Part shown: piece after piece, positions 9,273 through 19,500 of the stretch | Position numbering within the stretch: position 1 is the first letter of the stretch | Layout: each line of letters begins with the position of its first letter | Assembly (NCBI RefSeq): GCF_005887555.1 | Contig: NZ_VCIA01000001.1 | Coordinates: 62,001 to 126,000 of the forward strand | DNA from: Lentibacillus cibarius | GTDB lineage: Bacteria; Bacillota; Bacilli; Bacillales; Amphibacillaceae | DNA length: 64,000 nt | Direction: 5' to 3' | Program-made: the position numbers and the translations under genes | The notes under the pieces: model-generated | Told to the model about the DNA's origin: nothing | Seen by the model: only the letters and a program-made list of their open reading frames with translations | Databases searched by the model: none

Positions 9273-9818
9273 CTACATCCTTTCTAACGATTCCAGGTAT
9301 AGTATGGCGTAATTGGTTTTCGCATCATGAATCTTTCGTTCATTCACATATTGCTTTGCTTCTTCTAGCGTTAGTTCCACTCGCTCGACAAATTCATCCT
9401 CATCAGCTGCCGCGGCGTCATCCACCGATTCTATGTTCTTCGTCAAATAAAGGTACATCACCTCATCAGCAAATCCGGGCGAGGTATAAAACGACGTCAC
9501 AAACTGCAAGGAATCTGCCCTATACCCTGTTTCCTCTTCCAGTTCACGCAATGCTGTCACTCGTGGATCTTCGCCGTCTTCCAGTTTTCCGGCCGGTATC
9601 TCTACTAGCGATTTCTCCAGCGGTTTTCGGTATTGTCTCACAAGAACAATCTTATTATCTTTTGTAATTGGGATAACCCCTACCGCCCCGGCATGTCTGA
9701 TAAGTTCTCGCTTGGATGTTTTCCCGTCTGGCAGCCTCACGTCATCTACCTGCAGTTTGACAATTTTACCGTCATATATATGTTCTGTGCGAATGGTTTT
9801 TTCTTCAAATTCCTTCAT
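9273..9818 (-). CDS. nudF: ADP-ribose pyrophosphatase NudF
   Basis: A 181-residue Nudix hydrolase that splits ADP-ribose to AMP and ribose-5-phosphate. The Nudix box runs about 77-99 (GKLEDGED...RELEEETGYR) with the catalytic REx2EE glutamates. The start MKEFEEKTIR is preferred over an upstream in-frame ATG because AAAGGGGG lies just before it and the length matches the family. The gene stops four bases before the EndoQ-type gene, suggesting cotranscription. Confidence 0.93.
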   Translation of the reverse strand: MKEFEEKTIRTEHIYDGKIVKLQVDDVRLPDGKTSKRELIRHAGAVGVIPITKDNKIVLVRQYRKPLEKSLVEIPAGKLEDGEDPRVTALRELEEETGYRADSLQFVTSFYTSPGFADEVMYLYLTKNIESVDDAAAADEDEFVERVELTLEEAKQYVNERKIHDAKTNYAILYLESLERM

Positions 9819-9939
9819 ATCTGTTTCCCCCTTTAATAGCAGAATCCTTCTTCTATTGTAGCACACCGTAAAACATTGTACTTGTACCGGCCCCTCTTTT
9901 ACAATGGAATGAAAGGATAACGAATGGGAGGTTCATAAG

Positions 9940-10854
9940 ATGAAAAAGAATCAGCTAGGACAATCGGATTTATATGTTTCTGAGCTGACACTCGGCTGTA
10001 TGTCGCTTGGAACGGACAGCAACCAGGCAAAAGCAATCATTGACCGTGCATTGGATGCTGGCATCAATCATTTGGATACAGCGGATTTGTATAGTTTCGG
10101 CCGAAATGAAGAAATTGTCGGCAGTGCGATAAAGGATAAACGGGATCAGATCATTTTAACAACAAAAGTTGGTAACCATTTTGATAGAGATCAACAGGAC
10201 TGGTTCTGGGATCCATCCAAAGAACATATTGAACAAGGTATCAAGGATAGTCTGCACCGTTTGGGGACGGATTATATCGATTTTTATATGCTCCATGGCG
10301 GAACAATTGACGACCCGATCGATGAAACCATCGAAGCATTTGAAAGCCTAAAATCGGAAGGGCTCATTCGGGCGTACGGCATCTCCTCCATCCGGCCAAA
10401 TGTCATTCGCGAATATGTGCAACGTTCTCATATGGATGCGGTTATGATGCAATATAATATGCTTGACCGCCGTCCTGAGGAAGAAATATTGGATCTTTTG
10501 CACGACAATCAAATCAGTGTTTTAACGCGTGGTCCGCTGGCAAAAGGCATGCTCAGTAATCGCGCAAATGAACAAATTGCTAAAAAAGGAAAAGATGGTT
10601 TTCTTGATTATTCGCATGCTGAACTGAAAACCATTCAGCAAAAACTTGAACAACTTGCCGGTGATGAGTCACTAAATGCGCTTGCATTAACGTATGTACT
10701 GAAGCATCCCGCGGTTGCCAGTGCCGTGTTTGGCGCAAGTTCTATGGAGCAAGTGACGGAAAATACACAATTTGATCCTGCCGTACTAAGTGATGAAATA
10801 TATAGGGAAATACAGGAAATGACTAAACCTGTTAAGTATACCAACCACCGATAG
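9940..10854 (+). CDS. yqkF: Aldo/keto reductase (YqkF-like)
   Basis: An NADPH-dependent (beta/alpha)8 oxidoreductase of 304 residues. The catalytic tetrad is D46, Y51, K76 and H119. The cofactor region includes GISSIRP and the C-terminal GASS segment. The physiological substrate cannot be told from sequence. It is divergent from nudF, as yqkF is in B. subtilis. A GGGAGG site lies ten bases before the ATG. Confidence 0.9.
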   Translation: MKKNQLGQSDLYVSELTLGCMSLGTDSNQAKAIIDRALDAGINHLDTADLYSFGRNEEIVGSAIKDKRDQIILTTKVGNHFDRDQQDWFWDPSKEHIEQGIKDSLHRLGTDYIDFYMLHGGTIDDPIDETIEAFESLKSEGLIRAYGISSIRPNVIREYVQRSHMDAVMMQYNMLDRRPEEEILDLLHDNQISVLTRGPLAKGMLSNRANEQIAKKGKDGFLDYSHAELKTIQQKLEQLAGDESLNALALTYVLKHPAVASAVFGASSMEQVTENTQFDPAVLSDEIYREIQEMTKPVKYTNHR

Positions 10855-10963
10855 TTTCCTTCTTTATAATCATTGGTTGTCAGATTAAAAAAGTGGCATG
10901 AATTATATAAAAGCCATCCCATTTCAGTGAGCGCTTTGGCCAGTTATGCGGGACAAATTTCCA

Positions 10964-10992
10964 TTGATAATAGTTCATAAAGGGCATATAAT
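10964..10992 (+). promoter_or_regulatory. Sigma-A promoter of the uvrX-like gene
   Basis: TTGATA, 17-base spacer, TATAAT, a near-consensus vegetative promoter about 40 bases before the start codon. Confidence 0.85.
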
Positions 10993-10996
10993 AATA

Positions 10997-11010
10997 GGAA
11001 CAAATGTTCT
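10997..11010 (+). promoter_or_regulatory. LexA (SOS) box
   Basis: GGAACAAATGTTCT contains the core GAAC-N4-GTTC of the Gram-positive LexA operator (CGAACrnryGTTCG); only the outermost bases differ. It lies four bases downstream of the -10 hexamer, where repressor binding would block initiation. B. subtilis yqjW/uvrX-type polymerases are SOS genes. Confidence 0.85.
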
Positions 11011-11029
11011 TAGTATTGAGGTGTGAACA

Positions 11030-12283
11030 ATGGATTATGCCAACTACCCGCGGAATGATATCCTGTGTATTGATATGCGCTCCTTTTATGCGAGTGTCGA
11101 AGCCGTGAAACGAGGGTTGGATCCAATGACTGCCCAGCTGGCTGTCGTCGGTGACGTGAACAGGCCGGGGAGCATCGTCCTGGCCGCCTCTCCGGCATTA
11201 AAGAAAAAGCACGGCATCAGTAATGTCAGTCGCTTTTTTGAACTGCCTAATGACCCTGACATTGTCATTGCACCGGCACACATGGCAGACTATTTAGCAG
11301 TGTCCATAGAAATCACCAAACTGCTTAACCAGTATGTCCCGAAAGAAGCGATTCATCCGTATTCGGTTGATGAGGTCTGGGTAACGGTGAACGGAATGGA
11401 GAAATTATTTGGCAGCCGGTGGCAAGTTGCCGCTTCCATCAAACGCGATATCCTGGAAAATTTCGGCATCACCTGTTCAATCGGAATAGGTGACAATAAA
11501 TTCCTTGCTAAAGTGGTGATGGACCTATACGCCAAAAAAGAGGGCATAGCAGCATGCACGTATGAAGATGTCCGGGAAAAACTATGGCCACATCCAGTGC
11601 AGGATATTTGGGGAATCGGCCGGCAAATGCAGCGCAATCTAAACCGGATGGGGATTATTACGCTCGGACAGCTCGCTCGTTTTCCGTTTAAGCAATTAAC
11701 AAAACGGTTTGGGATTATGGGGGAACAGTTATATTGGCATGCCTGGGGGGTTGACTTAAGTCCTGTCCTCGGCAACTTTACAAAAACAGAACAAAAAGGA
11801 TTTGGTCATGGCATCTCGTTATTGCGTGATTACTCCAACGATGAAGTAGCTGTCTGTATGCTCGATTTGTGTGAAGAAGTATGCAGAAGAGCACGAACAG
11901 CAAATAAAGCCGGCCGAACCATTCATCTTGGTATAGCTTATTCCAAGACGTCAGGAGGCGGGTTTAGCCGATCGAGGTCCATTCCGCTGCCAACCAATAG
12001 TACCATGGACATGTATCATGTTTGTATGGAGCTGTTTGGTGAATTTTATGACGGAACAAGTGATATAAGACATGTTTATGTAACATTGGGCAATCTGCAT
12101 GACGACTATGGTGATGCGCAATTGAGTTTATTTGAAGACACTGCCGGAAAAAAAGCTATCGGCTACGTGATGGATAACATTCGTGCAACATACGGATCCA
12201 CTGCCATTTTACGTGCTACAAGCTATACAAAAGCGGGAGTTACTATCGACCGAAGCGCAAAAATAGGTGGGCATCAAGCATGA
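11030..12283 (+). CDS. UvrX/YqjW-type Y-family DNA polymerase
   Basis: A 417-residue translesion polymerase of the UmuC/UvrX branch. The palm motif CIDMRSFYASVEA near the N-terminus and YSVDEVWV (acidic pair of the active site) are intact. A helix-hairpin-helix segment follows (IWGIGRQMQRNLNRMG), then the little-finger domain. QLSLF near the C-terminus resembles a beta-clamp binding motif. The gene has its own promoter and LexA box, so DNA-damage induction is likely. It is one of two Y-family polymerases in the window. Confidence 0.92.
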   Translation: MDYANYPRNDILCIDMRSFYASVEAVKRGLDPMTAQLAVVGDVNRPGSIVLAASPALKKKHGISNVSRFFELPNDPDIVIAPAHMADYLAVSIEITKLLNQYVPKEAIHPYSVDEVWVTVNGMEKLFGSRWQVAASIKRDILENFGITCSIGIGDNKFLAKVVMDLYAKKEGIAACTYEDVREKLWPHPVQDIWGIGRQMQRNLNRMGIITLGQLARFPFKQLTKRFGIMGEQLYWHAWGVDLSPVLGNFTKTEQKGFGHGISLLRDYSNDEVAVCMLDLCEEVCRRARTANKAGRTIHLGIAYSKTSGGGFSRSRSIPLPTNSTMDMYHVCMELFGEFYDGTSDIRHVYVTLGNLHDDYGDAQLSLFEDTAGKKAIGYVMDNIRATYGSTAILRATSYTKAGVTIDRSAKIGGHQA

Positions 12284-12386
12284 TACCAATCGTCAATTAA
12301 CTCCACCTCACAAAAAATTGACGTTCATCTTATTTTTCCAGCTCATCTTTATCTATCATTCTTACAAAATCAGTATTTTTATCATG

Positions 12387-12428
12387 AAAACACCCTTTGG
12401 ACAATGATATCCAAAGGGAAGTGTTTTA
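12387..12428. terminator. Bidirectional terminator between the uvrX-like gene and thiF
   Basis: CCCTTTGGA and TCCAAAGGG form a stem that extends outward through AAAACAC/GTGTTTT with a small bulge. T-rich stretches occur on both strands. The genes converge here, so it can serve both. Confidence 0.75.
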
Positions 12429-12524
12429 TTTCTAAGGGAAGCCCTTGGCGCAATGTCAGCAATTGTGTTGTGGCATAGAATAATACAACCAAAGTCATCT
12501 CATTCATATTCGTTCCACACGTCT

Positions 12525-13541
12525 CTAGGCGAGATATTTGTGATAGAGTGATTTTGCCTTTACTTCATCATTTGTCCCATGCACAAGTACACGACCATCC
12601 TTAAACATCACCATGCGATTCTCACCGGTCTTAAATTGCAATAAAAAGTCATTCTGTTCTACTTTGCCAAGTTTGGATAAGGATGCGGCAACAGTCTCCA
12701 AATCCCTTTGTTCGTTTGCTGCCGGCCGAATTTGCACGGTATCCCGGCCGCAAAGGACTGCAGTCTTCATTTTATTGTCATACGTCAAGAATGGATAAGT
12801 CGCCTCGGATCCGCATGATGAACATGCTGCCTTTTTTACTTTAGAAACGTTGATTGATGCGTGCTGGTTTGTCCATAGATCAAAGGAAATTAATTCACGG
12901 CGTACGTATTCCCAGTTTTCTGTTAATATCTTAAGTGCTTCAGCCGTTTGATGGGCAACGACTAACTGTACAACCGGAGAAATCACCCCTCCCGTATCAC
13001 AGGTCATGCCACCAATAGGAACATCTTCCATCAGACAATGCAGGCATGGTGATGTTCCCGGAATAACGGTAAAACTGACGCCGTAACTGGCAACAATTGA
13101 ACCGTAAATCCATGGAATTGCATATTTCTGCGATATATCATTCATAATCATACGAATGTCAAAATTGTCAGTAGCATCGATGATTAAATCGATCCCATGA
13201 ACAAATTGTTCCATTTCTAAAGGTGTAATATCAACAATGTGTGCGTTAATTTTCACGTCGGAATTGATTGTTTCCAACCGTTTTTTTGCAGCAATTGCTT
13301 TAGGCATATGATTTCTGGCGTCTTCCTCGGTGTATAATTGCTGGCGTTGCAGGTTGCTCCATTCGACATAATCACGATCTGCTATAGTAATAGTGCCAAC
13401 GCCGGACCGGACCAATATTTCCGCATTTCCGGTACCGAGCGCCCCCGCACCAATAACTAATACGTGCTTATTTTGCAGCAGTGCTTGACCTTCCTCGCCA
13501 ATGCCGGAAAATAACATCTGTCTGGAATAGCGTTCCTGCAT
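12525..13541 (-). CDS. thiF: ThiF/MoeB-family adenylyltransferase
   Basis: Activates the C-terminus of ThiS by adenylation, the first step in loading sulphur for thiazole synthesis. The 338-residue protein has the nucleotide loop VLVIGAGALG (29-38), the R-Q-Q-L motif, the DATDNFD segment, and CLHC plus CSSC cysteine pairs that bind zinc. About 60 residues at the C-terminus extend beyond the core. The start codon overlaps the thiG stop (TAATG). The operon context selects ThiF over MoeB. Confidence 0.9.
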   Translation of the reverse strand: MQERYSRQMLFSGIGEEGQALLQNKHVLVIGAGALGTGNAEILVRSGVGTITIADRDYVEWSNLQRQQLYTEEDARNHMPKAIAAKKRLETINSDVKINAHIVDITPLEMEQFVHGIDLIIDATDNFDIRMIMNDISQKYAIPWIYGSIVASYGVSFTVIPGTSPCLHCLMEDVPIGGMTCDTGGVISPVVQLVVAHQTAEALKILTENWEYVRRELISFDLWTNQHASINVSKVKKAACSSCGSEATYPFLTYDNKMKTAVLCGRDTVQIRPAANEQRDLETVAASLSKLGKVEQNDFLLQFKTGENRMVMFKDGRVLVHGTNDEVKAKSLYHKYLA

Positions 13542-14305
13542 TATACACTGATTCCTTCCATTGGACTGCTGGCAGTTGCGTATCGTTTTTTCGGAATACG
13601 CCCTGCCTCATAGCCAAGCCGTCCCGCTCGAACAGCCAGCTTCATCGCTTCAGCCATTTTAACAGGGTGTGCTGCAGCAGAAACCGCTGTGTTCAACAAT
13701 ATACCGTCAGCACCGAGCTCCATTGCCGCCGTTACATCATTAGGGGAACCTATTCCGGCATCAACAATAATAGGAACAGTTGCTTGCTCAATAATTAAGC
13801 TTAAATTAAGAGGATTAATAATACCTTGACCAGAGCCAATCGGTGATGCACCGGGCATAATCGCGTGTGCACCGGCATCGGCAAGCCGTTGGGCGAGCAC
13901 AACATCATCCGACGTGTATGGCAAGACTGTAAACCCTTCCTTTACCAGTTCTTCTGTTGCTTTTAATGTTTCAACAGGATCGGGAAGCAACGTCTTGTCA
14001 CAGCCGATTACTTCCACTTTAATCATGTCACAAAGACCGGACGCTTTCGCCAGCTTTGCCGTACGAACAGCTTCCTCAGCCGTTTTCGCTCCCGCTGTAT
14101 TTGGAAGCAGGCTGTACTTTTCCACGTCAAGTTTCTCCAAAAAGTTTGGCTGTGATGGCTCAAAAATGTTCATCCGTCGTACCGAAAAAGTCAGTACTTC
14201 TGTTTCCGAGACATCCACTGCCTCTTTTTGTGTATCGAAATCCGGATATTTTCCTGTACCTAAAAATAGTCTTGAATGAAATTGTTTATCTCCAATAGTT
14301 AACAT
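13541..14305 (-). CDS. thiG: Thiazole synthase ThiG
   Basis: Builds the thiazole phosphate ring from deoxyxylulose-5-phosphate, dehydroglycine and ThiS thiocarboxylate. The 254-residue TIM barrel has the conserved MIKVEVIG strand carrying the Schiff-base lysine, [12 protein letters not shown], and the phosphate-binding GIGSPNDV and LLNTA segments. The ribosome-binding site GGAGGCGG lies in the end of thiS, so translation is coupled. Confidence 0.96.
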   Translation of the reverse strand: MLTIGDKQFHSRLFLGTGKYPDFDTQKEAVDVSETEVLTFSVRRMNIFEPSQPNFLEKLDVEKYSLLPNTAGAKTAEEAVRTAKLAKASGLCDMIKVEVIGCDKTLLPDPVETLKATEELVKEGFTVLPYTSDDVVLAQRLADAGAHAIMPGASPIGSGQGIINPLNLSLIIEQATVPIIVDAGIGSPNDVTAAMELGADGILLNTAVSAAAHPVKMAEAMKLAVRAGRLGYEAGRIPKKRYATASSPMEGISV

Positions 14306-14306
14306 C

Positions 14307-14510
14307 TCAACCGCCTCCTACAAATTGTACGAACTCAATTTTGTCACCGTCTGTTATTTGCTTATCAACGTGAGTAGATTTTTCTAAGATATCGCCATTA
14401 TGTTCCACAATGACACCGGGATTCGTGATATTCAAATGCAGCTTGACATCTTCAATCGTTTTCACTGTTTCCGGCACATGTATCTCATTGCCATTTACGT
14501 TTAGCTTCAC
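14307..14510 (-). CDS. thiS: Sulphur carrier protein ThiS
   Basis: A 67-residue ubiquitin-like protein ending in VGGG, with the C-terminal Gly-Gly that ThiF adenylates and that then carries the thiocarboxylate. Its ATG overlaps the thiO stop by four bases, and it is followed after one base by thiG. Confidence 0.95.
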   Translation of the reverse strand: MKLNVNGNEIHVPETVKTIEDVKLHLNITNPGVIVEHNGDILEKSTHVDKQITDGDKIEFVQFVGGG

Positions 14511-15628
14511 GAGTTCACCTCCTCCAAAAGCTTACGGTCAATCGCAAACGTATCATCAACTGGTTTGCCTTCTAATAAGTCAGCTACAAGTATACCTGTA
14601 ATCGGACTAAGCAGAATCCCATTCCGAAAATGGCCGGCTGCAACAGATAAGCCATTTACATGAGGGCACCTACCAATGTAAGGTAAGTCGTCACCTGTTT
14701 GCGGTCGGATACCTGCCCAAGCATTTTCCCATTTGGCCTCCTTCAACGCCGGAATCATGTTTGTAGCATTTGCTATCAGGCCTGACAAGCCATGCAAATG
14801 TACAGTTTGATCGAAATCACCGGGCTTTTGTGTGGCGCCAATGATCAACCTTCCTCCAGACTTTGGTACAATGTAACCATTTGTCAGAAAGATACTAGAG
14901 GATATCATTTGCTGATCATGCTGAACTGCAAAACATTCCCCTTTCACAGGATAAACATCTAGTGATTCACCGGCTTTTTGGAGGATGTGGCTGCTCCATG
15001 CTCCACCTGCAACAACTATTTCCTCGGCATAATAGGTACCGGCAGTAGTTTTGACCCCAATAATACGATTATCTTTCCGTATAAAACTGTCGACTTTCGT
15101 ATATTCCAGCATATCTGTACCTAAAACAGCGGCCGATTGAGCAAAAGCTTTAGACAATAGCGGCGCAGAAACCTGTCCGTCATTCGGTATATAGAAACCA
15201 CCTAAGGCAGCAGCAGAAAGTTCCGGTTCTTTCATCCTTATTTTTTCTGCCGATAACCATTCCGCCTCTTGCCCCATCGATCGCTGTAGTGCTGCAACAG
15301 ATTTTAAATGGGTAAGTTCATCTTCTGTTTGGGCCACTTTTAAAATACCGGTTTGTTTGAGTTCGATATCTATGCCGGAGAGGGATTTTAGTTCCTCAGC
15401 TACCACCGGAAACATCGCCCTGCTTTGTTGGGCCAATGGAAAAAGCTGATGATCACCTTCCAGTTCTGACTGCGCACCTAACATTCCTGCTGCCGCGCTG
15501 GAGGCCTTTTTCGCCATCCCATCTTTTTCAATGATCAGCACTTGCATGTTTCGTTTACTTAGTTGATATGCAATGGAACTTCCCATCACTCCCCCGCCAA
15601 CGATAATTGCGTCATAATGCTGTTTCAT
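14507..15628 (-). CDS. thiO: Glycine oxidase ThiO
   Basis: An FAD-dependent oxidase that turns glycine into the dehydroglycine needed by ThiG. The dinucleotide-binding motif is IIVGGGVMGSS close to the N-terminus, followed by IIEKDGMAKKAS, and the C-terminal AAGHFRNGILLSP segment is typical. The start MKQHYDA is chosen for the AGGGGG site and the ATGA overlap with the tenI stop; it gives 373 residues. Confidence 0.93.
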   Translation of the reverse strand: MKQHYDAIIVGGGVMGSSIAYQLSKRNMQVLIIEKDGMAKKASSAAAGMLGAQSELEGDHQLFPLAQQSRAMFPVVAEELKSLSGIDIELKQTGILKVAQTEDELTHLKSVAALQRSMGQEAEWLSAEKIRMKEPELSAAALGGFYIPNDGQVSAPLLSKAFAQSAAVLGTDMLEYTKVDSFIRKDNRIIGVKTTAGTYYAEEIVVAGGAWSSHILQKAGESLDVYPVKGECFAVQHDQQMISSSIFLTNGYIVPKSGGRLIIGATQKPGDFDQTVHLHGLSGLIANATNMIPALKEAKWENAWAGIRPQTGDDLPYIGRCPHVNGLSVAAGHFRNGILLSPITGILVADLLEGKPVDDTFAIDRKLLEEVNS

Positions 15629-16233
15629 TTTATTCCCCCTGCTAGACATTCTTGATATTTCTTCACAGCTTTCAGTGGATCTCGCGCCAGCAAAATTCCT
15701 GACAAAACCGCAATACCACTGGCACCACTTTGCAAAACAAGTTGAGCATTTTCGGGCGTTATTCCGCCAATGGCAATAACGGGTGCCGTTGTGTTATGGG
15801 TAACTTCCTCCAGTTGTTTCACCCCTCTAGGTGCTATTCCTGGTTTTGAACCGGTTTCAAAGATATGCCCATAAATGAGATAATCTGCACCATGACCGGC
15901 GGCATCAATAGCTTCCTTAACTGAATGAACCGAACAGCCAACGCGCAAGTGACGATAGAATTTTTTTACCTCCGTTACGTCCATGCTTTCATTGGTAAGC
16001 TGAATTCCATATGTTTTCATCACGTGTGCTACATTAACACGAGTGTTCACAACGAGTTTGTTACGGGGAACACCTTCTTCAATAAGTAAATCAATTGCTT
16101 CTATCATTTCATTATCTGTCCACGAAGGTTCGCGGAGATGAACGAAGTCTATATATGGATGTATATCCTTTATAATCGACACAAATTGCGCTCTAGTCTG
16201 TTGCCCGGTCGAAATCACATGAAGCTCTTTAAT
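15625..16233 (-). CDS. tenI: Thiazole tautomerase TenI, probable ATT start
   Basis: A ThiE-like (beta/alpha)8 protein that aromatises the thiazole product of ThiG. HLREPS, VNTRVNVA, GHIFETGSKPG and the phosphate loop IAIGGI fit TenI; the first lysine-containing residues align with MELHAIT of B. subtilis only if the protein begins at ATT-AAA-GAG-CTT-CAT. AAAGGGAGG lies seven bases before that ATT. The first standard start in frame is GTG at 16218, which is 20 bases from the site and removes the first beta strand. So a rare ATT start, or a base error for ATG, is likely. Confidence 0.85.
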   Translation of the reverse strand: MKELHVISTGQQTRAQFVSIIKDIHPYIDFVHLREPSWTDNEMIEAIDLLIEEGVPRNKLVVNTRVNVAHVMKTYGIQLTNESMDVTEVKKFYRHLRVGCSVHSVKEAIDAAGHGADYLIYGHIFETGSKPGIAPRGVKQLEEVTHNTTAPVIAIGGITPENAQLVLQSGASGIAVLSGILLARDPLKAVKKYQECLAGGIK

Positions 16234-16266
16234 CGCAACCCCTCCCTTTCGGACGTTCAGCTAAAC

Positions 16267-16306
16267 ACAAAAAACCACTTTCCTGTATCAATCCGGAAAG
16301 TGGTTA
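16267..16306 (-). terminator. Attenuator hairpin of the thiamine riboswitch
   Basis: ACCACTTTCC and GGAAAGTGGT form a ten-base stem followed by TTTTTTG on the minus strand, placed between the TPP aptamer and tenI. The 5' arm is complementary to the aptamer's last segment GGGAAGTGG, so aptamer folding with TPP would release it to form the terminator. Confidence 0.9.
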
Positions 16307-16341
16307 GCTCGGTAATTTAATAGATAAACGACCTCGTCCCA

Positions 16342-16435
16342 CCACTTCCCTGCGCCGGTATTAACCGTGTCAAGTTCAAAGAGTCCCAAAGTCAAGCACT
16401 TTGATCTCAGCCTTTTAGAAAGGCACCCCTAGTGG
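16342..16435 (-). promoter_or_regulatory. TPP riboswitch (THI element) aptamer
   Basis: The minus strand shows the ordered THI elements: CCACTAGGGGTGCC, GGCTGAGATC, CTTTGAACTTGA, GGTTAATACCGGCGCAGGG and the closing GGGAAGTGG that pairs with CCACTA to make P1. It precedes the tenI-thiO-thiS-thiG-thiF operon and, with the adjacent hairpin, gives transcription attenuation by thiamine pyrophosphate. Confidence 0.97.
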
Positions 16436-16576
16436 AAATCGCAAAATTATTAAGTTATGAATTAAATTTATCACGAAGATTTTAAAATGTCAATTAAATA
16501 TTTTGTCCTCATAGTTCAACGTAACTAATCGTTAAAAAAGTATAGCAAAAGGTGGGCGGTCTCTAACTACGCTTTT

Positions 16577-19500
16577 TTACACGGAAACACTTGTAAGGCG
16601 TTTTTTATAGTACTGTTGTAAAGTGGCAACAGAAAAATCATCATCAGCTTGCCAACATTCCATTACTGTTTTTAATGTGTCGATACAGGTAAATAACGCT
16701 ACTTGGTTGTTCGTTGCCAATTTTCTGGCCACATCGCCACTTTTTTTCTGCTGTACACCTGATGGAATAATCACCGCACCTGCAAGTGACCGTTCGTGAA
16801 ATAGCGTGTGCAACGCTTCCGGGCTGTTAGCCACCGTTTCGTTTTCGATTCCGCATGCTCGCAGATAAGAACTTGTTCCGGGTGTTGCCAATAAATGAAA
16901 TCGCGCAGCCAGTTTTTCCAGCAATGGGGCGGCTAAGATTTTTTCTCTGTCAGCAATAGAACAGAAAAGACCGGTTTTCGATGGGTTTGTCTCCAGTGTA
17001 AGGGAAGGTATACCCGTTGCTTTAGCAAGCGCTTTTTCATAGCTTGTATCTAGTCCAAGTATTTCCCCTGTTGATTTCATAACAGGACCTAATAATGGAT
17101 CCATCCCTTCCATCTGAGCCGAAGAAAAGACTGGTGCTTTTACTGCATAGTATCCAAGTGTTTCAGGCAATACATCCTTTCCAAGCATCATACCAAGTTG
17201 TACATGGACAGCATTATCGACCATAGCTGTATCCGTAAGTTTGCTGACCATTGGAACTGTTCTGGAAGCACGTGGATTTACTTCTAACACATAAACGGTA
17301 TCATCACTGACAACAAATTGAATATTTATCATACCGACAATGTTTGTTTTTTGGCAAATGGCTTTTGTGTAATCCAGCAATTTTTCCTGTTGCCTTACGG
17401 TTAAATGAACAGGAGGCATAACAGCAATACTATCGCCGGAATGTACTCCTGCCCGTTCAATGTGCTCCATTATAGCAGGGACCATAATGTTTTGCCCGTC
17501 ACTGACACAGTCCAATTCCACCTCAAGGCCTTGAATATATTTATCAATCAAAATCGGCCAGCTTCGTTCATTCAGCTGTTTTATTTCTTGGAGGTAGGAA
17601 TCCAAGGCATGTTCATGGTAAATAATCTGCATTAACTCCCCACCAATAACATAGGAAGGCCTTACAAGCACAGGGTACCCAATTTTTTCAGCACGCAACT
17701 TTATATCATCCATACGATAAGCCATTTCTCCCTGAATATGCGGAATGTTCAATTGGTGTAGTATTTTGTAAAATAGATTGCGATCTTCCAACTGATTTAC
17801 GGTATCAATCGGTGTTCCATAAATATATACACCTGCTTCTGCTAATTCTTCGGCAAGATCAAGTGCTGTTTGGCCGCCAAATTGAATCAGCGCACCGGAT
17901 ATATTCTCATATTGAATAACGGATAAAACATCTTCAGCTGTTAATGGTTCAAAATAGAGGTGGTCCGCCACAGAACTATCTGTACTTACCGTTTCCGGAT
18001 TATTATTGATTATCACGGTTGTATACCCCGCCTTTTTTAAAGCATACGCGGCATGGACACAACTATAATCAAACTCCATTCCTTGCCCGATGCGAATTGG
18101 TCCCGAGCCTATAATAAGCACTTTATCCTTCTCGTTAGGCTGTGATTTCGTATAAAGGTCTCCTTGCCATGTGGAATAGTAGTATGGTAAATGATTTTCA
18201 GTTATAACCGTTTGATACGCAGGGGTTAGTCCCATACTGTTTCGTTTTTCTCTAATTGCACTTTCAGTTGTCTGTAAACATGCAGCCAACGCTGTATCAC
18301 TGATTTGCAGTTCTTTCGCTTGTATCATCATTTCTTGTGAAATAGATTGCAGAGACATGGTTGTCAGCTGTTCCTCCATTTCCACAATGTGATTAATATT
18401 CTCCAGAAAGAACGTGCTGATTGCTGTCATTTCTTCGAGTTCTTGTATTGTTTTTCCTCGGCGAAGTGCCTCAGCAACTGCGAATAGTCTTAGGTCAGTT
18501 GGTGCTTGCATGTGTTCAAACAACGCTGTTTCTTCCAAATCACCTACCATAGAATGCCGGAAGCTGTACATGTTACAATCTAATGAACGAATGGCCTTGT
18601 TTAAAGCTGCAGCAAATGAACGGTCAATTGCCATCGTTTCCCCTGTTGCCTTCATTTGGGTACCCAATGTCCGGTTTACTTCAGGAAATTTATCGAAAGA
18701 AAAGCGCGGTATTTTCACGACCGTATAGTCAATTTCAGGCATATAGACAGCTTTATCCTGGACAGGAAAATAATCTTTCAAATGACTATTAAGTGCACAT
18801 TTCGTCGCTAGCAAAGCAATCGGACAGCCGGTTGCTTTGGAAGCTAACGCGGAAGATCGGCTAACACGCGGATTTACCTCAATTACATAATAATCATTTG
18901 TTGATGGTGACATGGCAAATTGTATGTTACAAGCCCCTACAATCCCTAAATTACGGATAATTTTTACGGCTGCATCACACAACAGCTTATTCTGTGTTTG
19001 TGACAGTGTTTGAACTGGTGCCGTAACAACAGAATCACCCGTATGTACACCAACAGGGTCAACGTTTTCCATACCGCAAACAATGACACACGTATCACTT
19101 TTATCCCGAATAACTTCAAACTCAACTTCTTTCCAGCCCTTAATGCTTTTTTCAACTAAAATCTGATGAATGGAACTTGACTGTAGACCGTTGGAAGCTA
19201 CTTCTCTTAGTGCATGTTCATCACTGGCAAAGCCACCACCTGAACCACCCAATGTATAAGCAGGCCGGACAATAACCGGATAGCCAATGATATCCGCATA
19301 CTCAATGGCTTTTTCTACTGACGTAACTGTATAAGATTCCGGTACCGGTTCTAAGAGGTCATGCATGAGCGCACGAAACTTTTCACGGTCTTCTCCTTGC
19401 TGAATCGATTCAACAGATGATCCCAAAAGCTTCACACCATGCTTTTCCAGTAGTCCTGACTGATACACTTCCATGGTCAGGTTCAATCCTGTTTGGCCGC

